DNA of 20,000 nt from Neocallimastix lanati (nom. inval.) (taxonomy: Eukaryota; Neocallimastigomycota; Neocallimastigomycetes; Neocallimastigales; Neocallimastigaceae): assembly GCA_016946835.1 (NCBI GenBank), contig JACVTC010000058.1, positions 1 through 20,000 on the forward strand, given 5' to 3'. Shown here piece after piece: positions 17,528 through 20,000 of this stretch (positions are counted from its first letter, which is position 1; every line of letters begins with the position of its first letter). A program made the position numbers and the translations under genes. The notes beneath the pieces were generated by a model. That model was not told the origin of the DNA, did not search any database, and saw only the letters and a list, made by a program, of their open reading frames with translations.

Positions 17528-17647
17528 ATTTGATTTATATTAATTCCTATAGAGAACAATTTCCATAGGTAATTTTAGGAATTTATAAAAATCAAAATAT
17601 AAAAAATATATAATTGAATAACTTAAACTAATATAAATAAAGAATAA
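17465..17647 (+). pseudogene. decayed C-terminal cap of an ankyrin-family copy (C')
   Basis: From 17468 the reading is H-I-E-Q-G-V-D-L-K, the end of an ankyrin repeat, then 34 A's. It resumes V-I (TGA) F-I-L-I-P-I-E-N-N-F, with I-K-I-K-I later and T-N-I-N-K-E before TAA 17645-17647. This parallels K-V-I-D-I-L-N-C-P-I-K and L-V-E-L-K-D-N-I-N at the end of copy C. Together with 15840-16240 it gives a copy about 1.8 kb long, close to copy C's 1.66 kb, so both are probably ends of one dead gene. Confidence 0.5.
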
Positions 17648-18460
17648 ATGTATAAAAGAAAAAATATTAAAAATAAATATACATATAATTTATATTTATT
17701 ATATTTATAAATATTTAAAATCAAAATTATGTTATTTCTTCTTTTTATTTTTTTTTTTGATTTTTAGAAATTAATAAAGCAATAATAAAATTTTTTTTTT
17801 TTTTTAAAAAAAATATATATATATATAATTATTATAGATTTTAATTTTTTAATATATTATATTATTAAAAAAAATATATATATATGAAAAAAGTATATAT
17901 AATAAAGTAAAAAATAGGATTAATATAAAATATATATATCTATATATAGAATAAAGAAGTACTATAAAAATTTTTTTTTAAATAAAATTATTAAATGTAA
18001 TTAGAGTAATAATAATATGATATAATTATATATTTATTATTTATTCTCATTAGATATTATAATATTATAACTATATAAAATAGTAATAATAATTATATAA
18101 AATAGAAATTTATTTTTTTTTTTTTAATTTACAATAATGTTATAAATATTGTAATTATTTTATACTTAATAATGACAACAATAAACATTTTTTTATTTTT
18201 AAATTTTTTTTTTTTTTTTTTTTTAGAAAAAAACAAAAGAAAAAAAAATTAAAATAAAAAAAAAAAAAAATTTAAAATAACTCCTATTAAATAATTATAA
18301 AATAAAATCAAAAATCTAAACTTGAGTTAAATATAATATAATAAAACTAAATAAAAATAATCAAAATAACAATAATAATAACAATAATAAAGTCAATAAA
18401 ACATAATAAGAATAAAAAAAAATAAATACATAATGCTAGAAATTAGAATAAAATATAAAA

Positions 18461-18490
<30 letters not shown>
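17648..18490. other. AT-rich spacer
   Basis: This stretch holds TA microsatellites (about 17812-17830 and 17870-17945), A and T tracts and AAT-rich sequence. No coding signal was seen on either strand. Confidence 0.6.
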
Positions 18491-18492
<2 letters not shown>

Positions 18493-18494
<2 letters not shown>

Positions 18495-18544
18495 CATATT
18501 TAAATATAATTTATATTTATATTATTCTTTTATTTAAATATGAA
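18493..18544. other. 14-bp perfect inverted repeat (stem-loop)
   Basis: The arms TTCATATTTAAATA (18493-18506) and TATTTAAATATGAA (18531-18544) are exact reverse complements around a 24-nt AT-rich loop, directly after an A run of about 30. In such AT-rich DNA some inverted repeats arise by chance, but 14 exact bases including a C/G pair is notable. Confidence 0.6.
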
Positions 18545-19120
18545 TTTAATATTTTATTTTATGTTTTGTTTCTATTTAACCTTTTAATTATTTTTATTTT
18601 TTTTTATTTCTTTTTTTTTTATTTTTTTATTTATTTATTTTTTATTATTATTATTTTAATTCCAAATAAGTATAAAACTATATTACTATTTTAAAAAAAA
18701 AATTAATTAATTTGGTTATTTTTTTTTTTTTTTTATAGAATTAATATAATTAAAAGTCAAAACTGTTTATTGACATACGATTTCTTTATATTTATATTTT
18801 TTTTATGAATTATTATAAATGAAAATAATAATAATGAATAACAAATAATAAATAGAAATAGAAATAGAAATAATGAATATTAAATTTTTTAATAATAAAT
18901 ATTAAATACTAATAATAATAAAAATAATAATTAATAATAATTATAAATAATAGATAAAAGTAATAAATATTAAAAATAATAAATAATAATAATTAATGAT
19001 AATAATAAATAATAATAAAAAAAAAATCTAGAAATAAAAAATTATAATAAAAAAATCTTTAGATATAAAAAAAATAAAATAAAAAAAATAAAAACATTAA
19101 ATAGAAACAAAACATAGAAT
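18545..19120. repeat. large foldback: T-rich and A-rich arms with a 20-bp perfect inverted core
   Basis: Bases 18560-18579 and 19097-19116 are exact reverse complements over 20 nt, about 0.52 kb apart. Next to them the left arm is T-rich (18545-18660) and the right arm A-rich (18990-19096), so a longer imperfect duplex is possible. Between the arms lie the inverted element U copy and AAT/AGAAAT microsatellites. Confidence 0.55.
18700..18795 (-). repeat. element U, copy 3 (inverted)
   Basis: Read on the minus strand, this matches copy 1 over about 85 bases: TATAAAGAAATCGTATGTC, AATAAACAGTTTTGACTTTT, ATATTAATTC, an A run, then AACCAAATTAATTA. It also has the TATTTC-type units upstream (18845-18872 on the + strand as AGAAAT units). 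It points away from copy D. No gene was recognised on the minus strand beyond it. Confidence 0.65.
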
Positions 19121-19309
19121 AATGATAAAAAGAATAATATAACTATGGATTATATTGGATGATGGACTTTTTTTTTATTTATTATTTTATATTTTATTTA
19201 TTTATTTTTTTTATATAATATCTTATTAATTTTATTATATATATATATATTTTTTATTAGTTTTTTTTTTTTTTTTTTTTTATTATATAATTATGTCAAT
19301 AGATTACAT

Positions 19310-19490
19310 TATCTATTTTAATTTTATTTCTATTTTTATTTATGTTTTTATGTCTATTTTTATTTGATAATATTAAAATAATTAATAAAAGAATTTTTAG
19401 GTCCATGAGTGATATTGACTTTAATTATTTTAATTCCAAAAAAAATAGTCAATTAAATTAATAAGTTTATTGGAATATTTATTATATTTA
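19310..19490 (+). repeat. element U, copy 4, upstream of ankyrin copy D
   Basis: Pyrimidine units TATTTCTATTTTTATTT (19326 on) lead to GTCCATGAGTGATATTGACT (19401-19420), TTAATTATTTTAATTCC and an A run, then AGTCAATTAAATTAATAAG and ATTGGAATATTTATT. The order of blocks is the same as before copy B at 8330-8520. The first base of GTCCAT lies 390 bp before the copy D leader end. Confidence 0.6.
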
Positions 19491-19571
19491 TTGTAGATTA
19501 ATTTGGAATTAATATAAAATTAAAATAAATATAATATTAAATAATTTAAATAATGCTAAATGCTAATTTAA

Positions 19572-19612
<41 letters not shown>

Positions 19613-19790
19613 GATAAATACTTTTTTTTTTTTATTTATTTATTTTAATTTTTTTATATTTATTTTATTTTAAAATACTTGTAATTAATAAAAAAATTAT
19701 ATAAAATTTATAAAATATTTAGCTTAATTTTTTTTTTTATTTTATAAAATTCAAGTGTTTATTATTAAATTTAAATATAAATTAAAAAAA
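19491..19790. other. spacer and conserved leader before copy D
   Basis: This stretch includes a 31-nt A run (19575-19605). At 19757-19790 it includes sequence matching the bases just before the ATG of copy C (TTTATTATT, AATTTAAA, ATAAATTAAAAAA). The match places the expected start codon at about 19791. Confidence 0.5.
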
Positions 19791-20000
19791 ATAGGTTCTT
19801 CACAAAATAAAAAAAAAAAAAAAAAGAGAAAAATTGCTTCTTCACAAAATAAAAAAAAAAAAGGAATAGTAATATCAAAGAATCAAATATTCACTTTAAA
19901 ATTGAATTATTTAAAAAAGATATAGATAATAGAGATTTAGCAATATTTAAAACGTCAATAAATAATATCAATAAAGATAATTTAGAAAAAATTGATATTC
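19791..20000 (+). pseudogene. ankyrin-family gene, copy D, N-terminal part (runs off the window)
   Basis: Alignment of the leader with copy C puts ATA (19791-19793) where copy C has its ATG, so the normal start seems lost. G-S-S-Q-N-K-K follows; a 42-bp step later A-S-S-Q-N-K-K appears again (TTCTTCACAAAAT at 19796 and 19838), an in-frame-sized tandem duplication. After an A tract that shifts the frame, the reading is clean to the window end: N-I-K-E-S-N-I-H-F-K-I-E-L-F-K-K-D-I-D, R-D-L-A-I-F-K-T-S-I-N-N-I and N-K-D-N-L-E-K-I-D-I. This is the best-preserved version of this part of the N-terminal region in the window. Whether the rest is intact cannot be seen. A downstream or non-ATG start cannot be excluded. 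Confidence 0.7.

Noticed and set aside
1-20000. Bacterial or organelle origin of the sequence
   Set aside because: No operon structure, no ribosome-binding-site pattern and no organelle gene was seen; huge non-coding spacers and homopolymers fit a nuclear eukaryotic genome better.

Overview
This window is extremely A+T-rich eukaryotic DNA. It is saturated with A and T homopolymers (several of 30 to 43 nt) and with AT microsatellites and minisatellites. The only recognisable protein family is an ankyrin-repeat family on the + strand. Its signatures are K-Y-L-V/I-E-H/N-G-A-D-I/V-N-K-K followed by G-E-T-P-L-F and A-C-x-x-G/R-N-E. Its non-ankyrin N-terminal region carries N-C-S-D, I-S-S-S-L, L-L-R-I-I-F-D and K-F-Y-D-N-D-F-I. 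From memory, this combination with such a base composition fits anaerobic gut fungi (Neocallimastigomycota), whose genomes are very AT-rich, microsatellite-rich and full of ankyrin genes. The assignment is inference and no search was run.

Layout. Bases 1-132 hold the possible 3' end of an ankyrin-like reading frame. Bases 133-1386 are AT-rich spacer. From about 1387 to 7508 lies a long, badly broken ankyrin-repeat gene (copy A): at least fifteen ankyrin-like stretches survive, separated by stops, frameshifts and long A tracts. After a spacer comes copy B (8653-9966), then a fragment of the same N-terminal region (10340-10530). A repeat-rich spacer follows, with two short unidentified coding-like stretches (12246-12434 and 12857-13030). 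Copy C (14065-15728) has about nine ankyrin repeats and an intact last segment, and is followed by another decayed copy (N-terminal region 15840-16240, C-terminal cap 17465-17647). Copy D starts at about 19791 and runs off the window. Equivalent codons of B, C and D lie 5433 and 5710 bp apart, so B-C-D look like a tandem array with a 5.4-5.7 kb period.

None of the ankyrin copies reads through without frameshifts. Some breaks are homopolymer length changes, which could be biology or sequencing error. Others are base substitutions (for example TGC to TGA in C, TTA to TAA in B, ATG to ATA at the start of D), which are better explained by true decay. The array therefore looks like a multigene family in birth-and-death turnover, mostly pseudogenes here.

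Between the genes there is a dispersed repeat (called element U here) in at least four places, once inverted. There is also a half tRNA-Lys(CTT), a 14-bp perfect hairpin, a 20-bp inverted repeat with arms about 0.5 kb apart, and two arrays sharing a minisatellite core. No rRNA, no complete tRNA, no transposase and no CRISPR array were seen.
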